Assembly: GCF_023053635.1 (NCBI RefSeq)
Contig: NC_086183.1
Location: forward strand, 31,043,501 to 31,107,500
DNA: 64,000 nt
Reading direction: 5' to 3'
Source: Elgaria multicarinata webbii
Lineage: Eukaryota > Chordata > Lepidosauria > Squamata > Anguidae
Below the pieces are notes generated by a model, which saw nothing but the letters and a program-made list of their open reading frames with translations, did no database searches and was not told where the DNA came from. Shown in pieces: positions 53,001 to 56,734 of this stretch. Positions within the stretch are counted from its first letter, which is position 1; every line of letters starts with the position of its first letter. The position numbers and the translations under genes were made by a program.

Positions 53001-53869
53001 TCCCTCAAGCCTGCCAGCACCTCCTCCTTGTACGTCAACGGTGCCATTTTGGCAACATACGAATCAGTACTCAGATCAGGAGTACATTATTTTGTTCTAG
53101 GATCTAGAACAAAAATTTGCAGTGTAGAGTGCTCCCTGCTCAAGCTGCCAGCCACTTCACTGTCCTTCCTCCTAGTTTTCCATTCCGCCCTCTCCCCGGT
53201 CAATTAAACGATGGAATTCATCATTACCACAAGGTATAATAATGGCCACCAACTTAGATGGCTTTAAAGGGCGATCAGACAAATTCACTTGAGTTGCAAT
53301 CATATGTAAACATTCCGGGTGGTGGTGGTAGTATGTATACATAATATAACTATAGTGCACTTACATCTGAGTAAAAATGCATAGGATTGGGCTGCAAGGA
53401 AACCCAGGCCAGACATTAGCCCTTAAACTAACCTACTTCACAGCATCATTGTGAAGGTAAGATTGGAGGAAGGTCAATATATGCTGCCTTTTGGAGGAAA
53501 AGTGGGATAAAAACGTGATCAATAAGCCCCTTGTCAGCTGTCCCAATATCACATGGCCATGAGTTCCACAGGTGAACACAGAACCTTAAAAAAATAAAGC
53601 ATTTCTTTGTTTTGTTTTAAGCCTGATATTTCTTTGCTTAATGTCTCACGTCCTGAAACAAAACTCGGTTTGATGAACACACAGCCACAAAAGATGTTTC
53701 CCAAAGTGCCAACCCAAATGCCACCAATCACCAATACTCCAGGAAGGAACGGTGTGGTTACCTTATAAACTTCACCGTAGGTCCCTCCGCCAACTCTCTG
53801 CAGAAGTTCAAAGTCGTCTTGGGGGTTTCTGGTGGAAATATCTAGAGCTGCTCTTTCTTGGGCATCCAT
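15274..53869 (-). CDS. MAP4K1: Mitogen-activated protein kinase kinase kinase kinase 1 (HPK1), complete coding gene
   Basis: MAP4K1/HPK1 is a cytosolic Ser/Thr kinase of the GCK family that acts in blood cells. It restrains T- and B-cell receptor signalling by phosphorylating SLP-76/BLNK and can feed the JNK pathway. I rebuilt 32 exons (2523 nt, 840 residues; human about 833) with GT-AG sites and matching phase at every junction. Visible parts: Gly-loop GGGTYGE (27-33), catalytic Lys49, HRD Asp140, DFG Asp158, activation-loop Thr168 and Ser174, APE at 183-185; a linker with [17 protein letters not shown] and [10 protein letters not shown]3-type motifs; DYDDVD at 391-396 (Tyr392 equals the SLP-76-binding Tyr381 of human, and DDVD is the known caspase-3 site); a CNH domain about 500-820 ending NLYVPE. 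Only the linker is strongly diverged. MAP4K2, 3 and 5 are unlikely because of the linker and the RYR1/EIF3K neighbourhood. Confidence 0.96.
15467..15498. repeat. (GT)n microsatellite
   Basis: About 15 GT units immediately downstream, in MAP4K1 direction, of the exon 31 donor. A (CAGG)n stretch lies nearby. Confidence 0.9.
15506..15561 (-). CDS. MAP4K1: MAP4K1 exon 31 (end of CNH)
   Basis: 56 nt encoding [18 protein letters not shown](S). Human has LLQELRDPTLTFRLLGS. The donor is followed by a (GT)n microsatellite read as (AC)n on this strand. Confidence 0.93.
16398..16468 (-). CDS. MAP4K1: MAP4K1 exon 30 (CNH)
   Basis: 71 nt encoding (A)[20 protein letters not shown] and SGQ. Human has LQAFWKHGVQV. 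A (CT)n tract precedes the acceptor ccccag. Confidence 0.92.
16941..17024 (-). CDS. MAP4K1: MAP4K1 exon 29 (CNH)
   Basis: 84 nt encoding (N)[20 protein letters not shown] and DVAVESV. The donor gtgcgt is less common but keeps phase into exon 30. Confidence 0.87.
17128..17199 (-). CDS. MAP4K1: MAP4K1 exon 28 (CNH; tandem NAG acceptor)
   Basis: 72 nt encoding (A)[20 protein letters not shown] and LMD. The acceptor is ctcagcag, so two AGs three bases apart could be used. The choice would add or drop one alanine. Confidence 0.9.
17855..18029 (-). CDS. MAP4K1: MAP4K1 exon 27 (CNH)
   Basis: 175 nt, [20 protein letters not shown] to SWFIDDGS. It contains [17 protein letters not shown], matching human AVCIGVSPGRPGKSVLF. 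Confidence 0.95.
18131..18234 (-). CDS. MAP4K1: MAP4K1 exon 26 (CNH)
   Basis: 104 nt encoding (A)[20 protein letters not shown] and [14 protein letters not shown]. Human has [21 protein letters not shown]. Confidence 0.95.
18459..18517 (-). CDS. MAP4K1: MAP4K1 exon 25 (CNH)
   Basis: 59 nt encoding (R)[19 protein letters not shown]. Human has KNMVSTKIQDTKGCRACCV. Confidence 0.94.
18866..19115. repeat. Interspersed repeat with SINE-like end
   Basis: It contains cctgtgaggtaggctgggct, a gactggcccaaaatcaccca stretch and a tRNA-like closing segment (ggggactagaacccagat). This is a common reptile interspersed repeat that I cannot name with certainty. A relative at 58080-58330 is interrupted by CR1. 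Confidence 0.5.
19142..19402 (-). mobile_element. RTE/BovB-like LINE 3' end
   Basis: The minus strand has an 83-codon open stretch with [27 protein letters not shown] and LWRGLVHEV, the signature C-terminus of RTE-clade reverse transcriptases. BovB of this clade is the usual partner of Sauria SINEs. Confidence 0.78.
19982..20087 (-). CDS. MAP4K1: MAP4K1 exon 24 (CNH)
   Basis: 106 nt encoding (G)[20 protein letters not shown] then [14 protein letters not shown](R). Human has LYSHSILGLLE and HISPHRLLAR. Confidence 0.94.
20360..20760 (-). mobile_element. L2-type LINE 3' end, second subfamily
   Basis: On the minus strand the end of the reverse-transcriptase ORF is readable ([20 protein letters not shown]), then the 3' UTR and a (TAA)n-like tail near 20360. 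Confidence 0.7.
21512..21572 (-). CDS. MAP4K1: MAP4K1 exon 23 (CNH)
   Basis: 61 nt encoding [20 protein letters not shown]. Human has FPSRTTWVYSINNVLMSLS. The acceptor ctccgcaag was chosen over an internal ccacag because it restores the conserved SRTTW context in frame. Confidence 0.92.
22085..22205 (+). mobile_element. MIR-like ancient SINE remnant
   Basis: It contains cccattttacagatggggca followed by aactgaggcc, the MIR/CORE-SINE signature shared across amniotes. Strongly decayed. Confidence 0.6.
22918..22994 (-). CDS. MAP4K1: MAP4K1 exon 22 (CNH)
   Basis: 77 nt encoding (E)[20 protein letters not shown] and PTLEL. Human has [16 protein letters not shown]. Confidence 0.94.
23458..23542 (-). 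CDS. MAP4K1: MAP4K1 exon 21 (CNH start)
   Basis: 85 nt encoding [20 protein letters not shown] and AWTHPNTN. Human has VKLFNGCPLRIHSTAAWTHP. This begins the citron-homology domain. Confidence 0.94.
24345..24545 (-). mobile_element. L2-type LINE 3' end
   Basis: An (ATT)n tail (about 24351-24393), then tatataccgccccatagccg and aagctctctgggcg, the reversed LINE terminus. Confidence 0.65.
24576..24652 (-). CDS. MAP4K1: MAP4K1 exon 20 (third proline motif)
   Basis: 77 nt encoding (V)[20 protein letters not shown] and KKQQP. It matches human ELDKPPLLPPKKEK, an SH3-binding motif just before the CNH domain. Confidence 0.9.
24739..25515 (-). mobile_element. L2 LINE, C-terminal ORF and 3' UTR
   Basis: On the minus strand 177 open codons hold [26 protein letters not shown] and WNALPEHLR, the L2-clade reverse-transcriptase C-terminus. 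The 3' UTR follows, with a gcaccatgtacatcgatggt segment, tatataaat and a (TAA)n tail. Closely related copies are at 31440, 46985 and 60300 on the plus strand. The element is 5'-truncated. Confidence 0.85.
25738..26040 (-). mobile_element. L2-type LINE 3' end (left arm of inverted pair)
   Basis: A (TTTA)n tail, ataccgcccaatagccggag, then about 300 bp that are the reverse complement of 26580-26890. Confidence 0.8.
26210..26892 (+). mobile_element. L2-type LINE, C-terminal ORF and 3' UTR
   Basis: It reads LDYCNAL...QNRAA, then [19 protein letters not shown] and [12 protein letters not shown], followed by the 3' UTR, the ctattgggcggtatagaaat end and (TAAA)n. It lies in a MAP4K1 intron opposite the 25738 copy. 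Confidence 0.85.
27386..27415. repeat. (ATC)n microsatellite
   Basis: About nine ATC units in a MAP4K1 intron. Confidence 0.9.
27806..27974 (-). CDS. MAP4K1: MAP4K1 exon 19 (linker)
   Basis: 169 nt, from [20 protein letters not shown] to SHLTARS(V). It aligns loosely with the human VRCASGPPPN...HLTAHSEP stretch. It is Pro/Gly/Gln-rich and probably disordered. Confidence 0.87.
28278..28320 (-). CDS. MAP4K1: MAP4K1 exon 18 (LPPPLPPK)
   Basis: 43 nt encoding [14 protein letters not shown], equivalent to human EDTPPPLPPK, an SH3-binding motif. The acceptor is cctttcag and the donor gtaagt. Confidence 0.9.
28388..28443. repeat. (CT)n(CA)n compound microsatellite
   Basis: A poly-C run, (CT)n, then (AC)n with one AAAC break, 68 bp upstream of MAP4K1 exon 18 on the minus strand. 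Confidence 0.9.
28770..28997 (+). mobile_element. CR1 LINE 3' end
   Basis: [20 protein letters not shown] is readable, then the 3' UTR with ggactcgatggccttgtagg and the closing attctatgattctatg octamer repeat typical of CR1. Confidence 0.85.
29350..29373 (-). CDS. MAP4K1: MAP4K1 micro-exon 17 (linker)
   Basis: A 24-nt exon with good splice sites (cttccag/gtaact) encoding (I)PIRCSPS(S). It starts and ends in phase 2, so skipping it keeps the reading frame. It may be optional. Confidence 0.6.
29653..29697 (-). CDS. MAP4K1: MAP4K1 exon 16 (SLP-76-binding tyrosine, caspase site)
   Basis: 45 nt encoding (R)[14 protein letters not shown]. It matches human SSDDDYDDVD: the Tyr is the site that binds the SLP-76 SH2 domain once phosphorylated, and DDVD is the caspase-3 cleavage site known from human HPK1. 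Confidence 0.9.
30102..30166 (-). CDS. MAP4K1: MAP4K1 exon 15 (linker)
   Basis: 65 nt encoding [20 protein letters not shown] and G(R). The frame is fixed by the downstream DYDDVD motif; one other frame has a stop and the remaining one fails to join exon 16. Confidence 0.78.
31205..31263 (-). CDS. MAP4K1: MAP4K1 exon 14 (linker)
   Basis: 59 nt encoding (A)[19 protein letters not shown]. It was chosen because it alone links phase 1 of exon 13 to phase 0 of exon 15, and it has a good acceptor (ctcattgcag). Similarity to human is weak, so there is some doubt about its exact ends. Confidence 0.72.
31440..32058 (+). mobile_element. L2 LINE, C-terminal ORF and 3' end
   Basis: [20 protein letters not shown] to [10 protein letters not shown], then the 3' UTR ending ggtgctatataaatac and (TAA)n at 32007-32058. 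It ends 34 bp before MAP4K1 exon 13. Confidence 0.85.
32092..32173 (-). CDS. MAP4K1: MAP4K1 exon 13 ([11 protein letters not shown])
   Basis: 82 nt encoding [20 protein letters not shown] and PGCASPK. It is the counterpart of the human PPAIPRRIRS SH3-binding motif. It ends in phase 1. Confidence 0.9.
32200..33058. other. MAP4K1 intron, nothing recognised
   Basis: No transposon or coding signal is recognised between exons 13 and 12, apart from ordinary AT-rich intron sequence. Confidence 0.4.
33059..33178 (-). CDS. MAP4K1: MAP4K1 exon 12 (start of linker)
   Basis: 40 codons, from [20 protein letters not shown] to ETDEEEQE. An internal agaggtgaga could pass for a donor, but only the later donor at 33058 keeps the frame into exon 13. 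Confidence 0.9.
33556..33637 (-). CDS. MAP4K1: MAP4K1 exon 11 (end of kinase domain)
   Basis: 82 nt encoding (W)[20 protein letters not shown] and SASKMLT. This is subdomain XI with its invariant Arg. It ends in phase 0. Confidence 0.94.
34001..34715 (+). mobile_element. CR1 LINE, C-terminal ORF and 3' end
   Basis: The largest CR1 piece: 183 open codons with [30 protein letters not shown] and [20 protein letters not shown], the end of the CR1 reverse transcriptase. The 3' UTR and the attctatg tail follow. It is 5'-truncated and lies within a MAP4K1 intron. Confidence 0.88.
35050..35325 (+). mobile_element. CR1-related LINE 3' UTR
   Basis: Contains caccagttgctggggaacat, gctgggctagatggagcctt and ggtctgatccagcagggctc, a squamate CR1 subfamily terminus. 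The same type is at 42780-43145, 43560-43885 and 61110-61385. Confidence 0.7.
35474..35536 (-). CDS. MAP4K1: MAP4K1 exon 10
   Basis: 63 nt encoding (R)[20 protein letters not shown](W). Human has [21 protein letters not shown]. The acceptor is cctcgcag and the donor gtgagt. Confidence 0.94.
36005..36862 (+). mobile_element. Composite retroelement with 105-bp VNTR, copy B
   Basis: Six 105-bp tandem units (36021-36650), then a unique segment with tcctcctcctccctccc, then gattgtaagcctgtttgcag, the gccgccgtgagagcc and ggctgaatggcggcat segments and a (TAAA)n tail ending near 36862. The same element in reverse, with two units, is at 1858-2282. The tail end resembles L2-type 3' ends, so L2 machinery may have moved it (inference). 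Confidence 0.75.
36021..36650. repeat. 105-bp minisatellite, six units
   Basis: The unit starts cagaggccaccagtgaggga and repeats at 36021, 36126, 36231, 36336 and onward with few changes (for example ccaccgtgcc versus ccatcgtgcc). Since 105 is divisible by 3 and no unit contains a stop in the open frames, 218-codon ORFs exist on both strands. These are artefacts of the repeat. Confidence 0.93.
37098..37229 (-). CDS. MAP4K1: MAP4K1 exon 9 (APE, alpha-F)
   Basis: 132 nt encoding (W)[20 protein letters not shown] then [20 protein letters not shown] and HPLR. It is strongly conserved with human. Confidence 0.95.
38006..38078 (-). CDS. MAP4K1: MAP4K1 exon 8 (DFG, activation loop)
   Basis: 73 nt encoding (A)[20 protein letters not shown] and TPY(W). 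It contains the DFG Asp and the activation-loop residues equivalent to human Thr165 and Ser171. Confidence 0.95.
38335..38377 (-). CDS. MAP4K1: MAP4K1 exon 7 (GANIL)
   Basis: 43 nt encoding [14 protein letters not shown], including the metal-binding Asn. It ends in phase 1, and the next exon completes the Ala before DFG. Confidence 0.94.
39170..39300. mobile_element. Foldback hAT MITE, old copy
   Basis: It has cctccagatgttttggactt and later ctgggagttgtggccccaaa, arms of the same palindrome as the young copy at 3175-3304 but much more diverged. Confidence 0.65.
39351..39713 (+). mobile_element. Hammerhead-motif retroelement end with 44-bp flanking duplication
   Basis: A 275-bp insert (39395-39669) lies between two 44-bp direct repeats (39351-39394 and 39670-39713) that differ at only two positions. 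It holds CTGAGGA, a 6-bp hairpin, AAAACGCG, tttaataaaa and a final ttggctattttt. Long, variable target duplications are known for Penelope-like elements. Family assignment is inferred. Confidence 0.6.
39547..39578 (+). ncRNA. Hammerhead-ribozyme-like core, copy 2 (decayed)
   Basis: CTGAGGA (39547-39553), stem GAACGC/GTGTTC (39555-39560 with 39565-39570, loop aacc), then AAAACGCG where GAAACGCG is expected. Stem II differs in sequence from copy 1 yet still pairs. Confidence 0.4.
39813..39860 (-). CDS. MAP4K1: MAP4K1 exon 6 (HRD motif)
   Basis: 16 codons, [16 protein letters not shown], containing the catalytic HRD. Phase 0 at both ends. Confidence 0.95.
40190..40262. repeat. Half of a foldback hAT repeat
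   Basis: It has gttgggagttgtagtccaac and acatctgaagggcaccaaca, one arm of the family seen at 3175-3304. It lies 42 bp from MAP4K1 exon 5. Confidence 0.6.
40304..40359 (-). CDS. MAP4K1: MAP4K1 exon 5
   Basis: 56 nt encoding (V)[18 protein letters not shown], aligned with human VTGSLSELQISYVCREVLQ. The acceptor is tttgcag and the donor gtgagt. Confidence 0.94.
40560..41630. other. MAP4K1 intron, mostly unique sequence
   Basis: Apart from a tRNA-SINE remnant just before it (about 40448-40560) and the (GAG)n tract, nothing is recognised here. Confidence 0.4.
41445..41476. repeat. (GAG)n microsatellite
   Basis: About ten GAG/GGA units in a MAP4K1 intron. Another purine-rich tract is at 20096-20135 and touches MAP4K1 exon 24 as its polypyrimidine tract. 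Confidence 0.88.
41634..42082 (-). mobile_element. CR1 LINE 3' end
   Basis: The reversed tail catagaatcatagaatagca, the 3' UTR, and then on the minus strand [20 protein letters not shown] of the reverse transcriptase. 5'-truncated. Confidence 0.85.
42780..43145 (+). mobile_element. CR1-related LINE 3' end
   Basis: It contains [15 protein letters not shown], then [20 protein letters not shown], then the 3' UTR with ggactagatggaccctagtc and a ccagcagggctcttctta end. Confidence 0.75.
43223..43362. mobile_element. Palindromic MITE
   Basis: It starts ggccatttctacacctgcc and ends gtgtagaaggagcc. The inner cccccaggattgtccctgg is mirrored by atcctgggggcaggcaggga. A decayed relative is at about 49427-49540. 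Confidence 0.5.
43560..43885 (+). mobile_element. CR1-related LINE 3' end
   Basis: It has tgtggaattcactaccaaaa, ggatggctttcaaaggggga, caccagttgctggggaacat and ctggactagatagactcttg, the same subfamily as 42780. Confidence 0.7.
43895..44045 (-). mobile_element. tRNA-derived SINE
   Basis: On the minus strand it reads gctcatctgctttgcatgca followed by gaagggtccaggttccgtcc, then ctggagagctactaccagtc. This is the family split at 7588-7983. Confidence 0.6.
44862..44926 (-). CDS. MAP4K1: MAP4K1 exon 4 (hinge)
   Basis: 65 nt encoding (R)[20 protein letters not shown] and Q, the kinase hinge region. The acceptor is cgctag and the donor gtaaag. Confidence 0.94.
45230..45320 (-). CDS. MAP4K1: MAP4K1 exon 3 (alpha-C helix)
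   Basis: 91 nt encoding [20 protein letters not shown] and [10 protein letters not shown]. It includes the alpha-C glutamate in QQEI. The acceptor is cttccag and the donor gtgaga. Confidence 0.94.
45500..45725 (+). mobile_element. L2-like 3' end with an inserted palindromic element
   Basis: The host is tagattgtaagcctgcgggc to ggagtggaataaaaatac. Within it, about 45593-45690 is a block of gctttaaagcgctttataac-type inverted repeats that interrupts the segment found intact at 62930-62975. Confidence 0.5.
45727..45843. mobile_element. Foldback MITE, family 2
   Basis: aatgcaattctatgcatatt to tatctatacatgcataagac, with gagttgggagttgtag in the right arm. Diverged copy. Confidence 0.5.
46000..46984. 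other. MAP4K1 intron, nothing recognised
   Basis: AT-rich intron sequence between exons 3 and 2. No element is identified before the L2 copy at 46985. Confidence 0.4.
46985..47520 (+). mobile_element. L2 LINE 3' end
   Basis: It begins cttctgaaatctcttcattg and runs to ggtgctatataaataaataa with (TAA)n. It matches 31440-32058 closely. Confidence 0.82.
48712..49037. mobile_element. hAT-like DNA transposon remnant
   Basis: It starts caggggtgcagaacttcttt and ends cagattctgcacccc, an imperfect terminal inverted repeat. No transposase is readable. Partial relatives are near 27130-27270, 30570-30716 and 54293. Confidence 0.55.
49110..49167 (-). CDS. MAP4K1: MAP4K1 exon 2 (catalytic lysine)
   Basis: 58 nt encoding [19 protein letters not shown], with the ATP-binding Lys in AAIK. 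It ends in phase 1. The intron upstream is 4.6 kb and full of repeats. Confidence 0.93.
49545..49864. mobile_element. Foldback MITE, family 1, copy 2
   Basis: 320 bp, tagggtgaccatataaaaag to ggtcacccta. It has the same internal order as copy 1. It sits next to a decayed palindromic element (about 49427-49544). Confidence 0.75.
50779..51078. mobile_element. Foldback MITE, family 1, copy 3
   Basis: 300 bp, with more diverged ends (tcgggtgagc and ggtcgctcta). The 8-mers cctagtat (50771-50778) and catagtat (51079-51086) flank it, a target duplication with one change. Confidence 0.75.
51535..51730 (+). mobile_element. L2-type LINE 3' end, second subfamily
   Basis: ataaagactgatctcttctg to gatcaaaatggagaggcggg and an (ATT)n tail, which abuts the next LINE tail to tail. 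Confidence 0.65.
51731..52560 (-). mobile_element. L2-type LINE, C-terminal ORF and 3' UTR
   Basis: On the minus strand, [20 protein letters not shown], then [12 protein letters not shown] and LTFKALNGL are readable. The rest is 3' UTR. Decayed. Confidence 0.7.
53762..53869 (-). CDS. MAP4K1: MAP4K1 exon 1 (start, Gly-rich loop)
   Basis: 36 codons, [12 protein letters not shown] to TYGEVYK. The start codon has a strong context (A at -3, G at +4) and gives a protein three residues longer than human at the N-terminus. The donor is gtaacc. Confidence 0.94.
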
Positions 53870-53879
53870 TGTTCAGCAT
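53808..53879 (-). promoter_or_regulatory. Possible overlapping upstream ORF at the MAP4K1 start
   Basis: An ATG lies 10 nt before the MAP4K1 start codon, in another frame. It opens a 23-codon ORF that overlaps the main coding sequence, with a purine at -3. It matters only if the transcript starts upstream of 53879, which cannot be seen here. Confidence 0.4.
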
Positions 53880-56289
53880 TTCTCCCCCCGCGCAAGGCGG
53901 AGGTTGCACACCCTGTGCCTCTGTGCGCGTAGGCGTCAGCAGCAATGTGGTCAGAGCACTGATAAATTTCTCAGGGTTCTGCTTCCTGAATTGAACTATG
54001 GTTGGCTGGTGTGAGCTCTTCTACGGCCTTTAGACAACCGAGAGGGCCCTGAAACGGGGATACAAAGATCACGTAGTTTTTGCGCAGCTCTCCTTTTCCT
54101 TAAGCCTTTTACGGGGATGGTTTCCTTTGGGAGGACAGGTGGTGATAGAGATTCACATGGCTTTCAGGAAGCCGTCATATACTAACACAAACCATTTATC
54201 TTAGCCTGCCCATTTATCTAGTATTGCCTGCTTTGACCGACAGTAGCTCTCTAGGGTTTCAGGCAGAGACCTGTGACCCAATTCTTTTAATGCAGGGGTG
54301 GGCAACATGCAGGCCCCCACGCCCCCCACTCCCACAGCTGTTTTTGCAGGGGACCTCCTGACGCTATGCAACATGGCAACTCTGCAAGGAAACCAGCTAC
54401 GTGGGGATTTTGTTTGCCAGCAGAATCACTGTCCCGGGAGCGCACCATCTCCTTGAAAAATTGCCTCATTTTCTGCTGCCATGATAACCGTTTGGAGTAT
54501 GGCCCTTGGTGGTTCCTGGGGGTCAGGCAATGCACACTCATATACACATACCCCAACGTTGCCCACTATTTTAACTGCAGATGTCAGGGATGGGATCTTC
54601 TGTGTGCAATGCATGTGCACTTCCCTGAGGGGGTTGTTGCTCAGTGGGCTACACTACTTATTACACTCCTGGCACCACTAGCTGTCATCCTTGGGGTAAT
54701 TCCAAGGTCTTAGCAGGGTCCACCCCTGATGTGGCTCAGCTGTGTAGTGGCAGGGACCCAGGAGGGAGGGGTGGCAGGTCCTGTGTGATGCACCTACACC
54801 CAGTGGCACTGCGATCTGACCCCACGCTCAAATGTACAGGGTTGGAGCTGCTATAATTCACATGGTGGTGCTGGAGAGTACAGGCACATTGGCTAGGAGC
54901 TGTGTGTGTGGCATCATTGCAGTCAAGCTGCACCAATCCCTGGGGAAAGGCGGAGCAGAGCTCTTGGCCCAGGCCGGCGTGGCTATCCCACACTCATCAG
55001 CACTGAAATATGAATTACATGGAGTACGCACATTGGGGCCAGTGGAATTCAGATGGCAGCACTGCCAAATACAGCGCAGGCTGAGAGCTCTACTCAGTAT
55101 GCCCCACAACCACCACATGCAGTCTGCCCCACAAGTAAGTGGGGGGGGAGCACCACCCGCCCAGTAAGAGCAGTTTAAAAAGGGTCCCCCAAAACCTGGA
55201 GCCAGGCCTGACGTATTAACTCAGGGACCCTGGCTTATTAACCCTAAAGGCAAGTCTTTTTAACAAAAGATACAGGCTGAGTGAGTAGCAAGCAAGTTCG
55301 CAGACTAACATTCCCTGATGTAACATCAGTACAGCCTTCCCCTCCAGCTGTGTTTGACTGCAACTCCCAGCAAGCTCAGCCTCTGGGAATGCTGGGAGTT
55401 GCAGTCCAACACACTAGTCTAGTGGTACTGTTGAGATCCTACAAAGTGCTCCCCAGAATCCACTTACCAATCCTGGCTGCCCCAAGAGCAGACCCTAAAC
55501 AAACACTTCCTTTCGGCTTTTTTTGGGCACATGCTCCCCCATTCCCATCCCTGGTTAAGTATCCCAAGGGGCTGGTACCCTGGAACCCAAGGGCGGTGGG
55601 GTGCAGGTCTTGGATCACCCCGAGAGTGGCACACACTTCTTGGGGTTTTACAGCTCAGCCTCCTCATCCTGGCTGGCTCATAATTGAGGCTGCAAGGGTA
55701 TATACCCCCGTTGCCTGGGAGTAAAACACATTGAATTCAACAAGCCTAACTTCTGAGTAGATACGCATAGGATTGCACTATAAAACTAATTGCAAACTAG
55801 TTGCAATCTAGCAACGTTCAAGATGGCTCTGCTTAAGTAGGGTGACCATATGAAAAGGAGGACAGGGCTCCTGTATCTTTAACAGTTGTATTGAAAAGGG
55901 AATTTCAGCAGGTGTCATTTGTATATATGGAGAACCTGGGGAAATTTCCTCTTCATCACAACAGTTTAAGCTGCAGGTGCCCTGCCCTCTTTTGTATCTG
56001 GTCATTCTAGTATAGCTCCTGCAGCTTTAACTGTTGTGATGAAGAGGGAATTTCACCAGGTTCTCCAAATATACAAATGATACCTGCTGAAATCCCCTTT
56101 TCTATGCAACTGTTAAAGATACAGGAGCCCAGTCCTCCTTTTCACAGGGTCACCCTAGCTTAAGGCCATATGAGGCCAAGGCTGCTACTGCTGGTGCTAA
56201 AGCTATGCAAGTTGTTTTTGATCTTAAAAAAACAGCTTTAAGAACACTATGTTCTCATGCACTTAGATCTAAAACAAACCCCTAAAGTT
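53880..56289. other. MAP4K1-EIF3K intergenic region
   Basis: This is the space between the two divergent genes. It holds a tRNA-SINE remnant (about 54222-54290, minus), a hAT-like start (caggggtgggcaac, 54293), a foldback repeat (about 55335-55425) and a full foldback MITE (55838-56157). The first 150 bp, with CpGs (cccccgcgcaaggcgg), may be the MAP4K1 promoter. No gene is seen between 54560 and 55330. Confidence 0.6.
55838..56157. mobile_element. Foldback MITE, family 1, copy 4
   Basis: 320 bp, tagggtgaccatatgaaaag to ggtcacccta, flanked on both sides by gcttaag. It lies just upstream of the EIF3K promoter. Confidence 0.78.
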
Positions 56290-56675
56290 TCTAGTCCTCG
56301 TGCCAGAAGAACTACAACGGTGGGGGGAAGGGGCAGTTTCCAGCGCGCCTTCCGCCCTAGACGCTGCGGGGGCGGGTGGAGGCAGACTGACCAATCACCA
56401 GCTTAGGGGGGCGTGGCTTGTTACGTGGGCGCGGTCAGAACTTGGGGCTATATGTGGCGCCCGAGTTTCCTCCGCGCGCTTGCTTCTAGCGCATGCGCAC
56501 CCCGCGCCGGCCGTCTCTATGGTGTGGGGAGCGTCTCCACGGTCCCAGCATGCCTCGGCGGAAGCGGAACTCTGCGGCTGTTCCGCCGGAAGTGGCTTCT
56601 GTTCCGGGTCCTTCCGCTTCCTCCCCTGAAACTGCGGCCTTCCTGCCGCCGCCGCAGCCGCCGGTCCCGCGTGCC
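56290..56675 (+). promoter_or_regulatory. EIF3K: EIF3K CpG-rich promoter and 5' UTR
   Basis: A GC- and CpG-rich stretch with no TATA box, directly upstream of EIF3K. It carries a GC box (GGGGGCGGG, 56368-56376), a CCAAT box (56391-56395), a palindromic NRF1 site GCGCATGCGC (56489-56498) and an ETS/GABP-type CCGGAAGTG (56586-56594). This set is typical of housekeeping genes. The transcription start is probably downstream of the NRF1 site but cannot be placed. Confidence 0.75.
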
Positions 56676-56734
56676 ATGGCGCTCTTCGAGCAGATGCGGG
56701 CGAACGTGGGGAAGCTGCTGAAAGGCATCGACAG
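56676..56734 (+). CDS. EIF3K: EIF3K exon 1
   Basis: 59 nt encoding [19 protein letters not shown](R); human has [20 protein letters not shown]. The donor is gtatat. Confidence 0.96.
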
